Shown piece after piece: positions 41,831-50,421 of a stretch of DNA of 64,000 nt (within the stretch, counting starts at the first letter, position 1; each line of letters starts with the position of its first letter). The DNA comes from Magnetospirillum sp. SS-4 (GTDB taxonomy: Bacteria > Pseudomonadota > Alphaproteobacteria > Rhodospirillales > Magnetospirillaceae), in contig NZ_CACVCH010000001.1 in assembly GCF_902729425.1 (NCBI RefSeq), positions 131,501-195,500 of the forward strand, written 5' to 3'. The position numbers were made by a program, and so were the translations under genes. Under the pieces are notes generated by a model. The model was not told where the DNA came from and ran no database searches. It was given only the letters and a program-made list of their open reading frames with translations.

Positions 41831-42442
41831 TTGGATCCGTCCGCCTTTCTGCGCGGCGCGGCCATCGGCCTGTCCATCGCCGCCCCCATCGGGCCGGTCG
41901 GCATCTTGTGCATCAGAAAGGCGCTGGCCGACGGCCGGCTGGCCGCCTTCGTCGCCGGGCTGGGGGCAGCGCTGGCCGACACCCTGTTCGGCGGCGTCGC
42001 CGCCTTCGGCATCGGCGCGGTGATGGAAACCATCGACGGCATGATGACACCGCTGAAGCTGGTGGGCGGCCTGTTCATGCTGGGGCTGGGAGTCCGCACA
42101 TGGCGGAGCGCGGCCGTCGCCGTCGAGGCGGTGGCGGGCAAGGGGCCGGGCATGGCGCGGGATTTCCTGTCCACCTTCGCCATCACCCTGACCAATCCCG
42201 GCACCATCCTCGGCGTCGCCGGGGTGTTCGCCGCCCTCGGCGCCTCGGCCCGGCCGGGCGGCGCCCAGTCGGCGTTGCTGGTGGCCGGCATCTTCTGCGG
42301 CTCGGCCCTGTGGTGGATGATCCTGGCCAGCACGGCGGCGGCGGCGCGCTCGCGCTTCACGCCCGAACGGATGCGCCGGTTCAACCACCTGTCGGGCGGC
42401 CTGCTGGTGGTGTTCGGGCTGGTGGCGCTGGCCTGGTGGTGA
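41831..42442 (+). CDS. LysE/RhtB-family exporter
   Basis: 203 residues with about six hydrophobic segments. The N-terminal LysE signature appears as GLSIAAPIGPVGILCIRKALADGR, followed by FVAGLGAALADTLFG. Members export amino acids; the substrate is unknown. The best start is a TTG at 41831 giving LDPSAFLRGAAIG. No strong ribosome-binding site is visible, so read-through from lepA (19 nt upstream) may help. Confidence 0.82.
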   Translation: MDPSAFLRGAAIGLSIAAPIGPVGILCIRKALADGRLAAFVAGLGAALADTLFGGVAAFGIGAVMETIDGMMTPLKLVGGLFMLGLGVRTWRSAAVAVEAVAGKGPGMARDFLSTFAITLTNPGTILGVAGVFAALGASARPGGAQSALLVAGIFCGSALWWMILASTAAAARSRFTPERMRRFNHLSGGLLVVFGLVALAWW

Positions 42443-42455
42443 GACTCCTTGCCGC

Positions 42456-43112
42456 CTACACCACCCCCAGCAGGTCCCCAAAGCGGTGGAGGACGATGTC
42501 GGCCCCCAGATCCTCGACCGGACCGTGGGCATAGCCGAACGACAGCGCCACCGAGCGCACCCCCGCCGCCCTGGCGGAAACGATGTCGTTGCGAGAATCG
42601 CCCACCATCAGCGCCTGATCCGGCGTCACCCCCAGGCGGTCGAGGATAACCAGGACGTGGGCGGGATCGGGCTTGATAGCCGGGGCGTCGTCGGCGCCGA
42701 CCACCACGTCGAAGAAACGGGCGAGATCAAGAACGGCCAGCACCTCGGCGGTGGCCCGGCTGGGCTTGTTGGTGCACACCGCCAGCGCCAGCCCCCTGGC
42801 CCGCAGCGCGGCCAGGGTTTCCTCCACCTCCGGCCAGGGCCGGGTGGTCTCGGCCGAGCGCGGCTCGTAATCGGCCATGAACCGGTCCAGATAGGGCCTC
42901 ACCTCGGGGCCGGGCAGGCCACCGGTGGCGGCGAAGGCTCGGGCCACCAGCATGTCGGCGCCGTCGCCCACCATGGCCCGGATGACCTCGTCCGCCAGGG
43001 CCGGCCGATTCTCGCTCGCCAGCAGACGGTTCACCGCCGCCGCCAGATCGGGCAGGCTGTGGATCAGGGTTCCGTCCAGGTCGAACAGCACGGCGCGGAG
43101 CGTTCGGCTCAT
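42456..43112 (-). CDS. gph: Phosphoglycolate phosphatase (HAD family)
   Basis: 218 residues. HAD motif I is AVLFDLDGTLIHSLPDL, motif II is in LALAVCTNKPS, motif III Lys is in APAIKPDPAH, and motif IV is MVGDSRNDIVSARAAG. The Gph subfamily dephosphorylates 2-phosphoglycolate. The ATG at 43112 starts MSRTLRAVLFD. It diverges from glmU. Confidence 0.88.
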   Translation of the reverse strand: MSRTLRAVLFDLDGTLIHSLPDLAAAVNRLLASENRPALADEVIRAMVGDGADMLVARAFAATGGLPGPEVRPYLDRFMADYEPRSAETTRPWPEVEETLAALRARGLALAVCTNKPSRATAEVLAVLDLARFFDVVVGADDAPAIKPDPAHVLVILDRLGVTPDQALMVGDSRNDIVSARAAGVRSVALSFGYAHGPVEDLGADIVLHRFGDLLGVV

Positions 43113-43207
43113 TGAAACCTTCCGAAATAAAGATTGATTTGGTCCAGGTCGCCCTTTTGTGGCACCTTCGCGCCGCAGCCGCAACAGATTGAGTGTTGGC
43201 GATTTCC

Positions 43208-44548
43208 ATGGCCTCTTCGAAGCTTGCCGTCATCCTTCTTGCCGCCGGCATGGGTACCCGCATGAAATCGGCCCTGCCCAAGGTCATGCACCCCATCGCC
43301 GGCCGGCCGATGATCTCGCACCTGCTCGACACCGTGTCCGGGCTGAGCCCCGACCGGATGGTGGTGGTGGTCGGCCCCGAGATGGAGCGGATCACCCAGG
43401 CGGTCGCCCCCATTCCCACCGTGGTGCAGGCCGAGCGGCTGGGAACGGGTCACGCCGTCGCCCAGGCGCGCGAGGTGCTGAGGGATTTCGACGGCGACGT
43501 GCTGGTGCTGTACGGTGACACGCCGCTGATCGCCCGGGCCACCCTGGAACGGCTGCTGGCGGAACGGCGCGGCCCCCACGACCCGGCGGTGGTGGTGCTG
43601 GGCTTCAAGCCCGACGACCCCGGCCATTACGGCCGGCTTGTGGTCGGCGCCGAGGGGCTGAAGGCCATCGTCGAGTACCGCGACGCCAATCACGAGCAGC
43701 GCGACATCAGACTGTGCAATTCCGGCGTTCTCGCCATCGACGGCAAGCGGCTGTGGAGCCTGATCGACCGCATCGACAACAAGAACGCCAAGGGCGAGTA
43801 CTACCTGACCGACGTGGTGGCGCTGGCCCGTTCCGACGGCGCCAATTGCCGCCATGTGGAAGGCGCGCCGATGGAACTGCTGGGGGTCAATTCCCGCTCG
43901 GAACAGGCGGTGGCCGAGGCGGTGGTGCAAAACCTCCTGCGCGAGCGGGCCATGGAGGCCGGCGCCACCCTGATCGATCCCCAATCGGTGTGGTTCTCGT
44001 GGGATACCCGGCTGGGCAAGGACGTCACCGTCTGGCCGCATGTGGTGTTCGGCCCCGGCGTCGTGGTCGGCGACACCGTTGAGATCAAGGGATTTTGCCA
44101 TTTCGAGGGCTGCACCATCGCCGACGGCGCCGTCCTCGGCCCGTTCGCCCGCCTGCGCCCCGGCGCCGACATCGGCGAGGCCGCCCATATCGGCAATTTC
44201 GTCGAGGTCAAGAAGGCGGTGGTCGAGACCGGCGCCAAGATCAACCACCTCACCTATATCGGCGACGCCCGCGTCGGAGCCGGCGCCAATGTGGGGGCCG
44301 GCACCATCACCTGCAATTACGACGGCTTCCACAAATCCTTCACCGATATCGGCAAGGGCGCCTTCATCGGCTCCAATTCCGCCCTGGTGGCTCCGGTCAG
44401 GATCGGGGACGGGGCGGTGATCGGCGCCGGCTCGGTCATCACCAAGGAGGTGACGCCGGGCGCCCTGGCGGTGGCCCGGGGCTCGCAGATGGAACTGGCC
44501 GGCTGGGCCGACCGTTTCCGGGCCCAGAACGCCGTGAAGAAGGACTGA
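43208..44548 (+). CDS. glmU: Bifunctional GlcNAc-1-P uridyltransferase/GlcN-1-P acetyltransferase
   Basis: 446 residues. The N-terminal pyrophosphorylase has VILLAAGMGTRMKSALPKV. The C-terminal half is a left-handed beta-helix of hexapeptide repeats (for example GAVLGPFARLRPGADIGEAAHIGNFVEVKKAVVE in segments). It makes UDP-GlcNAc for peptidoglycan and lipopolysaccharide. The ATG at 43208 is used; a GTG at 43193 is possible. glmS follows 7 nt later, a common pairing. Confidence 0.96.
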   Translation: MASSKLAVILLAAGMGTRMKSALPKVMHPIAGRPMISHLLDTVSGLSPDRMVVVVGPEMERITQAVAPIPTVVQAERLGTGHAVAQAREVLRDFDGDVLVLYGDTPLIARATLERLLAERRGPHDPAVVVLGFKPDDPGHYGRLVVGAEGLKAIVEYRDANHEQRDIRLCNSGVLAIDGKRLWSLIDRIDNKNAKGEYYLTDVVALARSDGANCRHVEGAPMELLGVNSRSEQAVAEAVVQNLLRERAMEAGATLIDPQSVWFSWDTRLGKDVTVWPHVVFGPGVVVGDTVEIKGFCHFEGCTIADGAVLGPFARLRPGADIGEAAHIGNFVEVKKAVVETGAKINHLTYIGDARVGAGANVGAGTITCNYDGFHKSFTDIGKGAFIGSNSALVAPVRIGDGAVIGAGSVITKEVTPGALAVARGSQMELAGWADRFRAQNAVKKD

Positions 44549-44555
44549 GGATTAC

Positions 44556-46379
44556 ATGTGCGGCATCGTCGGCATCATCGGCAGGCAGGAGGTCGCCCCG
44601 CTGCTGGTGGAAGGGCTGAAGCGCCTGGAATATCGCGGCTATGACAGCGCCGGCATCGCCACCCTGGTCGACGGCGGCATCGAGCGCCGCCGCGCCGAGG
44701 GCAAGCTGGCCAACCTCCAGGCCCTGCTGCAAGCCCGGCCGGTCAGCGGCTTTATCGGCATCGGCCATACCCGCTGGGCCACCCACGGCGTCCCCAACGA
44801 ACGCAACGCCCATCCCCACGCCACCGGACGGGTGGCGGTGGTGCACAACGGCATCATCGAGAACTACCAGGACCTGAAGGCGGAGCTTGCCGCCGCCGGC
44901 CATGCGTTCGAGAGCGACACCGACACCGAGGCGGTGGCCCAGCTGATCGACCACCATCTCGGCCGGGGGCTCGATCCGGTCGAGGCGACCGCCAGGGCGC
45001 TGGAGCGGCTGAAGGGTGCCTTCGCGCTGGGCATCATCTTCGCCGGCCGCCCCGACATGATGATCGCCGCCCGCCAGGGATCGCCGCTGGCCATCGGCTA
45101 TGGCGAGGGCGAGATGTATCTGGGCTCGGACGCCCTGGCCCTGGCGCCGCTGACCCAGCGGATCAGCTATCTGAACGACGGCGACTGGGCGGTGCTGACC
45201 GCCGAATCCGTCACCATCCGCGACCGCTCCGGCCATGTCGTCACCCGCGAGATCCGCCAGACCCAATTCTCGGGCGCCATGATCGGCAAGGGCCAGCACC
45301 GCCACTTCATGCTGAAGGAAATCTTCGAGCAGCCGGAAGTGATCGGCGGCACCTTGAACACCATGCTGAACCCGGCCGAGCGCACCATCACCCTGCCCGC
45401 CCTGCCGTTCGATCTGGCCGGAATCAGGCGGGTGCGAATCATTGCCTGCGGCACTTCGTTCTACGCCGGATCGGTGGCCAAGTACTGGATCGAGACCCTG
45501 GCCCGCCTGCCGGTCGAAGTGGACATCGCCTCGGAATTCCGCTACCGCACGCCGCCCATGGAGGCCGACGGGCTGGCCATCTTCATCTCGCAATCGGGCG
45601 AGACCGCCGACACCCTGGCGGCGCTGCGCTATTGCCGCGAGCACGGCCAGCGCACCCTGGCGCTGGTCAACGTACCGGAAAGCACCATCTCGCGGGAAGC
45701 CGAGGCCACCTTGCTGACCCTGGCCGGCCCCGAGATCGGCGTCGCCTCCACCAAGGCCTTCACCACCCAGCTGACGGTGCTGGCCTGCCTGGCGGTGGGA
45801 CTGGCGCGGGCCAGGAACGCCATCGATGCCGGGCGCGAGGCCCGGATATGCCAGTCCCTGGCCGAGGTTCCGGCCCGCGTCGCCGAGGTGCTGCGCCGCG
45901 ACGACGACCTGCGCGTCATCGCCCAGGGCATCGCCGAGGCCCGCGACGTGCTCTACCTCGGACGCGGCACCGGCTTTCCCATCGCCCTGGAAGGCGCCTT
46001 GAAGCTGAAGGAAATCAGCTATATCCACGCCGAGGGCTATGCCGCCGGCGAGTTGAAGCACGGCCCCATCGCCCTGATCGACGATTCGGTGCCGGTGATC
46101 GTCATCTGCCCGACCGACGAGTTGTACGAGAAGACCGCCTCCAACGTGCAGGAGGTGGTGGCCCGCGGCGGCCGGGTGGTGTTCTTCTCCGATGCCCCGG
46201 GGGTCGGGCGCCTGGCCACCACCGCCTTCGCCACCATGGCCCTGCCAACGGTGGACCCGTTCGTCGCCCCCATCCTCTACGCCATCCCGGTGCAGTTACT
46301 GGCCTACCACGTCGCCATCGCCAAGGGCACCGACGTGGACCAGCCGCGCAATCTGGCGAAAAGCGTCACCGTCGAGTAA
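44556..46379 (+). CDS. glmS: Glutamine-fructose-6-phosphate aminotransferase
   Basis: 607 residues. The N-terminal glutaminase nucleophile is Cys2 (MCGIVGIIG), followed by RLEYRGYDSAGIA. Two SIS isomerase domains follow (CGTSFYAG, SQSGETADTLAALR), and the C-terminal GTDVDQPRNLAKSVTVE is complete. It makes glucosamine-6-phosphate, the substrate line feeding GlmU. Confidence 0.97.
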   Translation: MCGIVGIIGRQEVAPLLVEGLKRLEYRGYDSAGIATLVDGGIERRRAEGKLANLQALLQARPVSGFIGIGHTRWATHGVPNERNAHPHATGRVAVVHNGIIENYQDLKAELAAAGHAFESDTDTEAVAQLIDHHLGRGLDPVEATARALERLKGAFALGIIFAGRPDMMIAARQGSPLAIGYGEGEMYLGSDALALAPLTQRISYLNDGDWAVLTAESVTIRDRSGHVVTREIRQTQFSGAMIGKGQHRHFMLKEIFEQPEVIGGTLNTMLNPAERTITLPALPFDLAGIRRVRIIACGTSFYAGSVAKYWIETLARLPVEVDIASEFRYRTPPMEADGLAIFISQSGETADTLAALRYCREHGQRTLALVNVPESTISREAEATLLTLAGPEIGVASTKAFTTQLTVLACLAVGLARARNAIDAGREARICQSLAEVPARVAEVLRRDDDLRVIAQGIAEARDVLYLGRGTGFPIALEGALKLKEISYIHAEGYAAGELKHGPIALIDDSVPVIVICPTDELYEKTASNVQEVVARGGRVVFFSDAPGVGRLATTAFATMALPTVDPFVAPILYAIPVQLLAYHVAIAKGTDVDQPRNLAKSVTVE

Positions 46380-46386
46380 AGGCCGC

Positions 46387-46409
46387 CGCCGGATGGTTGG
46401 TATCCGGCG
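46387..46409 (+). terminator. Weak hairpin between convergent glmS and tonB genes
   Basis: CGCCGGAT (46387-46394) pairs with ATCCGGCG (46402-46409) across a 7-nt loop. There is no T-tract, so termination is doubtful. Confidence 0.35.
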
Positions 46410-46473
46410 ACAAAATAGCTTCACACTGAATTCCTCAAATCACGCATCAATCAACCGGAGCCGGCGCGAGGCG

Positions 46474-47250
46474 TCAGGACCGAAGCTTGAACTGGACCGG
46501 TATGACGAATTCCAGGTCCTGCCCGCCGCGGTCGCCGGCAAAGCCGGCGGGGACCGGCGGCAGCGGGTCGGCGGCGGCGATCATGTCCGTCACCGCCTTG
46601 TCCAGCAGGGGGCTGCCTGATCCCTTGACCACGCTCCAGGCCTGGAGCTTTCCCGTCCGGTCGATGCGGAACTTGAGCAGCACCACGCCCTCGGTATTGG
46701 TCAGGCGGGCGCGGCGGGGATACTGGCGGTGCTTCTCCAGCCAGGAGAACAGGGTTCCCAGATAGGCGGAGTTCTGCTTGTTGGCCAGCATGGCGGCATC
46801 GACCCGCAGGACGCCCGGTTGACCGCCGGCACCGCTGTTCGACGCGGCGGGGCCGGCCGCTGCCGGCGGAGTGGCGGCGACGCTTTCCGCCGCCGGCGCC
46901 GCCTCGCGCTGCGGCGTGGGCTGTTCGGCGGGCTGCGGCGCCGGTTCGGGCCGAGGCTCGGCCTTGGGCGCGGGCACCGGCCTGGCCGCCGCCGCCCGAG
47001 ACCGGACGACGGGCTTTTCCACCGGCTTGGGCGGTTGCGGCGCGGGTAGGACGGTGGCCGGCGGCGGAATGTCCTGAGCCTTGGGGGTGGCGGCCCCGCC
47101 TCCCTTGGGGCCGAGGCTCAACGGCGACAGCATCACCTGTAGCGGGACCGGCGGAGAGGGCGGCAGGCGAGCCGGCGGCATGGCGAAGAAGACCAGTCCG
47201 GTCAGGATGACGGCGTGCAGGGTGGCGGAAACGGGAAGGGCCGAACGCAT
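46474..47250 (-). CDS. TonB-family protein
   Basis: 258 residues. An N-terminal hydrophobic anchor is followed by a long Pro/Ala/Glu-Lys-rich spacer (about residues 60-140, such as PAPQPPKPVEKP and PEPAPQPAEQP). The C-terminal TonB domain reads SWLEKHRQYPRRARLTNTEGVVLLKFRIDRTG in segments. It transmits proton-motive energy to outer-membrane receptors for iron or other ligands. ExbB and ExbD are not adjacent. It lies downstream of a Fur-like box. Confidence 0.92.
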   Translation of the reverse strand: MRSALPVSATLHAVILTGLVFFAMPPARLPPSPPVPLQVMLSPLSLGPKGGGAATPKAQDIPPPATVLPAPQPPKPVEKPVVRSRAAAARPVPAPKAEPRPEPAPQPAEQPTPQREAAPAAESVAATPPAAAGPAASNSGAGGQPGVLRVDAAMLANKQNSAYLGTLFSWLEKHRQYPRRARLTNTEGVVLLKFRIDRTGKLQAWSVVKGSGSPLLDKAVTDMIAAADPLPPVPAGFAGDRGGQDLEFVIPVQFKLRS

Positions 47251-47251
47251 C

Positions 47252-47326
47252 TCATCCCCCCGCCGGCTGGAGGGCGTCGTCGGCCCGCAGGAACAGCCTC
47301 AACAGGGAGGTATCGACCTCGCTCAT
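47252..47326 (-). CDS. Possible 24-residue leader peptide before tonB
   Basis: ATG at 47326 has AAGGAGG about 11 nt upstream, and the stop lies 1 nt before the tonB ATG. The peptide begins MSEVDTSLLRLFLRADDAL. Close coupling to tonB suggests it may set tonB translation rather than act as a protein. It could also be chance. Confidence 0.35.
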   Translation of the reverse strand: MSEVDTSLLRLFLRADDALQPAGG

Positions 47327-47443
47327 GACGCCCTTGTCCTCCTTTTCCCGACCGGTCCCGGTTCCGGCGGAAAGATGCAATTGCGATACAATCGCGCCGC
47401 CAAATGCATACGGTTCATGGGGGCATGGGGTCAAGAAGATATT

Positions 47444-47462
47444 GCAAGTGACTATCACTTGC
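47444..47462 (-). promoter_or_regulatory. Fur-like operator upstream of tonB
   Basis: GCAAGTGACTATCACTTGC on the plus strand is a perfect inverted repeat with 8-nt arms (GCAAGTGA/TCACTTGC) and a 3-nt centre, close in form to Fur/Irr-type boxes. A TonB gene downstream fits iron control. Confidence 0.6.
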
Positions 47463-47687
47463 GGCGCAAGAGTGTCGGTCATCACTCTGGAACGGATGGA
47501 AAGTGGCGCCGCGACAGGTATTTCGGACCATGTGTGGCCAGCCCCAGGCATTGTCGGCCGCCGGCCTGCTGGTATTGCACGCCGCACGCCGACGATCAGC
47601 CCAAGCACCCGGAATAAGCGCGGTGACTCCGGGTGGCGGGCATGTTAGATTAGCCATCCCTACTTGACCGGAAGAGGTCCCGTATTG
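47463..47687. other. Gap between the Fur-like box and the metal operon
   Basis: I see no convincing gene here. It must contain the plus-strand promoter for the operon starting at 47688, but no clear -35/-10 pair or FNR-type box stands out. Short frames on either strand lack ribosome-binding sites and family features. Confidence 0.4.
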
Positions 47688-48077
47688 GTGCAGGGAAAGC
47701 ATCGCAGCAGCGTTCGGCAGTCGGGCCGTCTCGGACGGTTCGGCGCGTGGCTGGCTGCCCTTGCGCTCCTGCTTCAGGTAATTGTTCCATTGGTGCCGGC
47801 CCAGGCGGCCATGGCGCTGGAGCAGGACCTGACCGCCTCCATCTGCCATTCTTCCGACGCTCCGGGCGAGGCCGGTACTCCCGCCAAGGCCAAGGGCGAG
47901 CACTGCCAGTTCTGCCAGACCCACATGGGCGCCAAGATCCTGCCGCCCACGCCGACCGCCTGGGTCGCGCCGGAAGCGGAAAGCCGTCCGGCGCCCGGTC
48001 GCCCGACCGCGCATGCGGCGCCGGAGCAATCCGAACGCCAGCCCCAGACCCAGCGAGGTCCGCCTCTCCGCTCCTGA
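47688..48077 (+). CDS. DUF2946-like secreted Cys/His protein, first gene of the metal operon
   Basis: About 129 residues. A signal peptide (FGAWLAALALLLQVIVPLVPAQA) is followed by a putative metal site: Cys53-His54, then HCQFCQTH with Cys73, Cys76 and His79. The spacing (Cys, about 20 residues, then HCXXC) matches DUF2946-like proteins, which often occur with copper or TonB genes. The start may be GTG 47688 or TTG 47685 downstream of AAGAGG. A similar protein is encoded again at 58774, at the other end of the operon. Likely a periplasmic metal-binding or sensing protein; this is inferred. Confidence 0.75.
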   Translation: MQGKHRSSVRQSGRLGRFGAWLAALALLLQVIVPLVPAQAAMALEQDLTASICHSSDAPGEAGTPAKAKGEHCQFCQTHMGAKILPPTPTAWVAPEAESRPAPGRPTAHAAPEQSERQPQTQRGPPLRS

Positions 48078-48132
48078 CCGCCTGATCGTGGGGCCTAGCC
48101 CCATCGCCGTCGTGGAGAATGGAGGACAAGGC

Positions 48133-48321
48133 ATGAGCGCTTCCCCCGTCAAGGGTTTGGCCAAGACCGATTCCATCGGTTTCGGCTCGTTGGTCCTGAG
48201 CACCGGCCTGACCGTCGCGTCCCTGATCCTGGTGCCCGCCGTGTCGCAGAGCCTGGGCGTGGGGCCCAGCCTGACCGGCGCGCTTCGGGTCGTGCTGATG
48301 AAAGCGGCGGCCAGGGTCTGA
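48133..48321 (+). CDS. Small membrane protein, 62 residues, unknown
   Basis: A perfect GGAGG at 48121-48125 precedes the ATG. One hydrophobic segment (GFGSLVLSTGLTVASLILVPAV) suggests a single-span protein. I do not recognise a family. Its stop overlaps the start of the next gene by one base (TGATG), so it belongs to the operon. Confidence 0.65.
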   Translation: MSASPVKGLAKTDSIGFGSLVLSTGLTVASLILVPAVSQSLGVGPSLTGALRVVLMKAAARV

Positions 48322-48614
48322 TGCGCCCGTCGGACGCCTATCTCCTTGGATTGGCGCTGGCCGTGACCCTGTTCGCGGCCAGCTTCGCCGATGCCGCCCT
48401 GGGGCTGGCGCGGGAACGTTCCGCCCTGGCGCGCAAGGCGGAGTTGGTGGAGCGCCTGGGCCTGACGGACCTGGTGCTGTTCACCGAGGCTCGCTACACC
48501 CGCCACCCCAGTCAGGCCGACCTGCATTCCGCCTTTCAGGACCATCCCTTCGCCCTGGACCACTTCCCTTCCGGATCGCTGTTGCCGCCGCCGCGCCTGA
48601 AGGGCCGCTCATGA
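48321..48614 (+). CDS. Membrane-anchored protein of unknown function, 97 residues
   Basis: N-terminal anchor (YLLGLALAVTLFAASFADAAL) followed by a mainly charged periplasmic part (ARKAELVERLGLTDLVLFTEARYTRHPSQ). No known family recognised. The stop overlaps the permease start by 4 nt. Being directly before an ABC permease, it may be an accessory of that transporter. Confidence 0.65.
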   Translation: MRPSDAYLLGLALAVTLFAASFADAALGLARERSALARKAELVERLGLTDLVLFTEARYTRHPSQADLHSAFQDHPFALDHFPSGSLLPPPRLKGRS

Positions 48615-49744
48615 ATTCGTGGATCGGCAAGCAGCGGAACCTTCTCGACTTCACCTTGTCGTCGCTGTCGCGCAGACGGGGCAAGACGCTGGGCATGCTG
48701 GCCGTCTACACCAGTATCGTCTTCGTGCTGGCCTCGGTGATGCTGTTCTCGCACGCCATCCGGCGCGAGGCCGCCATCGTGCTCGTCAAGAGCCCCGAGG
48801 TGCTGGTCCAGCGCATGGTGGCCGGGCGCCACGACCTGATCCCCGCCCGTTACCTCGACGCCATCCGCGGCATCCGGGGCGTCCAGTCGGTCGAGGGTCG
48901 GCTGTGGGGCTATCTGTTCGATCCGTCGGCAGCGGCCAACTACACCCTGATGGTTCCGGCCAGCCCCCGCATCGAGCCGGGCAAGGTGATCATCGGCGAC
49001 GCGGTGGCGCGGGCCAGAAGCGCCGAGCCCGGCGATTTGATGAGCTTCCGCGCCCATGACGGAACCCTGGTCCAGTTCAAGGTGGATGGCGCCATCGGAC
49101 GTGAATCCGCCCTGGTTTCCGCCGATCTGTTCCTGGTGTCCGAGACCGACTTCCGCCGCCTGTTCGGCATTCCGGAGGGTTTGTTCACCGATCTGGCGGT
49201 CTCGGTCCGCAATCCGCGCGAGGTGGGGAAAATCGCCGAGAAGATCGACGCGGCCCTGCCCGACACCCGCATCGTGCTGAGAGACGAGATCCTGCGCACC
49301 TACGAATCGGTGTTCGACTGGCGCGAAGGCATGCTGCTGGTGTTGCTGGCCGGCGCCATCCTGGCCTTCGCCATCTTCTCGTGGGAAAAGGCCTCCGGCC
49401 TGTCGGCGGAAGAGAAGCGCGAGATCGGCATCTTGAAGGCGGTGGGCTGGGAAACCGGCGACGTGATCCGCCTCAAGATGCTGGAAGGGCTGGTGGTGTC
49501 GCTGTCGGCCTTCCTGCTGGGCTACCTGCTGGCCTACGCCCATGTCTTCCATTTGGGTGCCGGGCTGTTCGAGCCGGCGCTGAAGGGCTGGGCGGTGATG
49601 TATCCCAAATACCGCCTCACTCCCTTCGTGGACGAGTTGCAGGTGGCGACCTTGTTCTTCTTCACCGTCTTTCCCTATACGGTCGCCACTGTGGTTCCCA
49701 TCTGGCGGGCGGCCATCATCGATCCCGATCAGGTGATGCGATGA
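48611..49744 (+). CDS. FtsX-like ABC permease (MacB/LolC/E type)
   Basis: 377 residues. An N-terminal membrane helix, a large periplasmic domain (about residues 40-230) and three C-terminal helices give the FtsX/MacB topology. The conserved C-terminal coupling motif EEKREIGILKAVGWETGDVIRLKMLEG is clear. It works with the ATPase encoded next (ATGA overlap). The family acts as mechanotransmission or lipoprotein/substrate extrusion systems rather than import. The substrate is unknown. Confidence 0.88.
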   Translation: MNSWIGKQRNLLDFTLSSLSRRRGKTLGMLAVYTSIVFVLASVMLFSHAIRREAAIVLVKSPEVLVQRMVAGRHDLIPARYLDAIRGIRGVQSVEGRLWGYLFDPSAAANYTLMVPASPRIEPGKVIIGDAVARARSAEPGDLMSFRAHDGTLVQFKVDGAIGRESALVSADLFLVSETDFRRLFGIPEGLFTDLAVSVRNPREVGKIAEKIDAALPDTRIVLRDEILRTYESVFDWREGMLLVLLAGAILAFAIFSWEKASGLSAEEKREIGILKAVGWETGDVIRLKMLEGLVVSLSAFLLGYLLAYAHVFHLGAGLFEPALKGWAVMYPKYRLTPFVDELQVATLFFFTVFPYTVATVVPIWRAAIIDPDQVMR

Positions 49745-50421
49745 TCCGTCTCACCGACGTCAGGAAGGCCTTCAACCAGGGCCGGGAGAACGAGTTCTGG
49801 GCCTTGAAGGGCATCGACCTGTCGGTGGAGGCCGGCAAGGTGACGGTGTTCCGGGGGCCAAGCGGCTCGGGCAAGACCACGCTGCTCACCCTGGTGGGCT
49901 GTCTGGCCAGGCCGACCTCGGGGCGGGTGCGCCTGAAGGACCGCGACATTTCCGGCCTGCCCGAACGCTTCCTCACCGATATCCGGCGCTCCACCTTCGG
50001 CTTCGTGTTCCAGCAGTTCAATCTGCTGAAGGGCATCACCGCGATCGAGAACGTGATGATCCCGGCCTATCCCCTCGGCATCGACCGAACGGAGCTTTCC
50101 CGGCGCGCCCACGCGCTGCTCGAGCGTCTGGACATCGCGCCCAAGGCCCGGTCCAACGCCGAATGGCTGTCGGGCGGCGAGGCCCAGCGGGTGGCCATCG
50201 CACGGGCCTTGATCAACGACCCCGAGGTGGTGATCGCCGATGAGCCCACCGCCAACCTGGACAGCGAGCGCTCGAAACAGTTCCTGGATATCGTCGAGAC
50301 CCTGAAGGAATCCGGCAAGACCGTGCTGATGACCAGCCACGACCCCCTGGTGTGCGAGACGGCGGTGGTGGACCGGGTGGTGTCGTTGCGTGACGGGCAG
50401 TTGGTGGAGAGGGGGGGATGA
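49741..50421 (+). CDS. ABC transporter ATP-binding protein (LolD/MacB type)
   Basis: 226 residues. Walker A GPSGSGKTTLL, Q-loop FQQFNLL, signature LSGGEAQRVAIARAL, Walker B VVIADEPTANLD and the switch His in MTSHDP are all present. It energises the FtsX-like permease encoded just before. The signature and length match the MacB/LolD group. Confidence 0.93.
   Translation: MIRLTDVRKAFNQGRENEFWALKGIDLSVEAGKVTVFRGPSGSGKTTLLTLVGCLARPTSGRVRLKDRDISGLPERFLTDIRRSTFGFVFQQFNLLKGITAIENVMIPAYPLGIDRTELSRRAHALLERLDIAPKARSNAEWLSGGEAQRVAIARALINDPEVVIADEPTANLDSERSKQFLDIVETLKESGKTVLMTSHDPLVCETAVVDRVVSLRDGQLVERGG

Noticed and set aside
47332-47608. Longer versions of the minus-strand frame upstream of tonB
   Set aside because: The extended frame would translate through the Fur-like operator and has no plausible ribosome-binding site. 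Only the 24-residue part near tonB is kept, with low confidence.
48536-49552. 338-codon minus-strand frame
   Set aside because: It is antisense to the FtsX-like permease and has the His/Gln/Asp-rich composition of a shadow frame.
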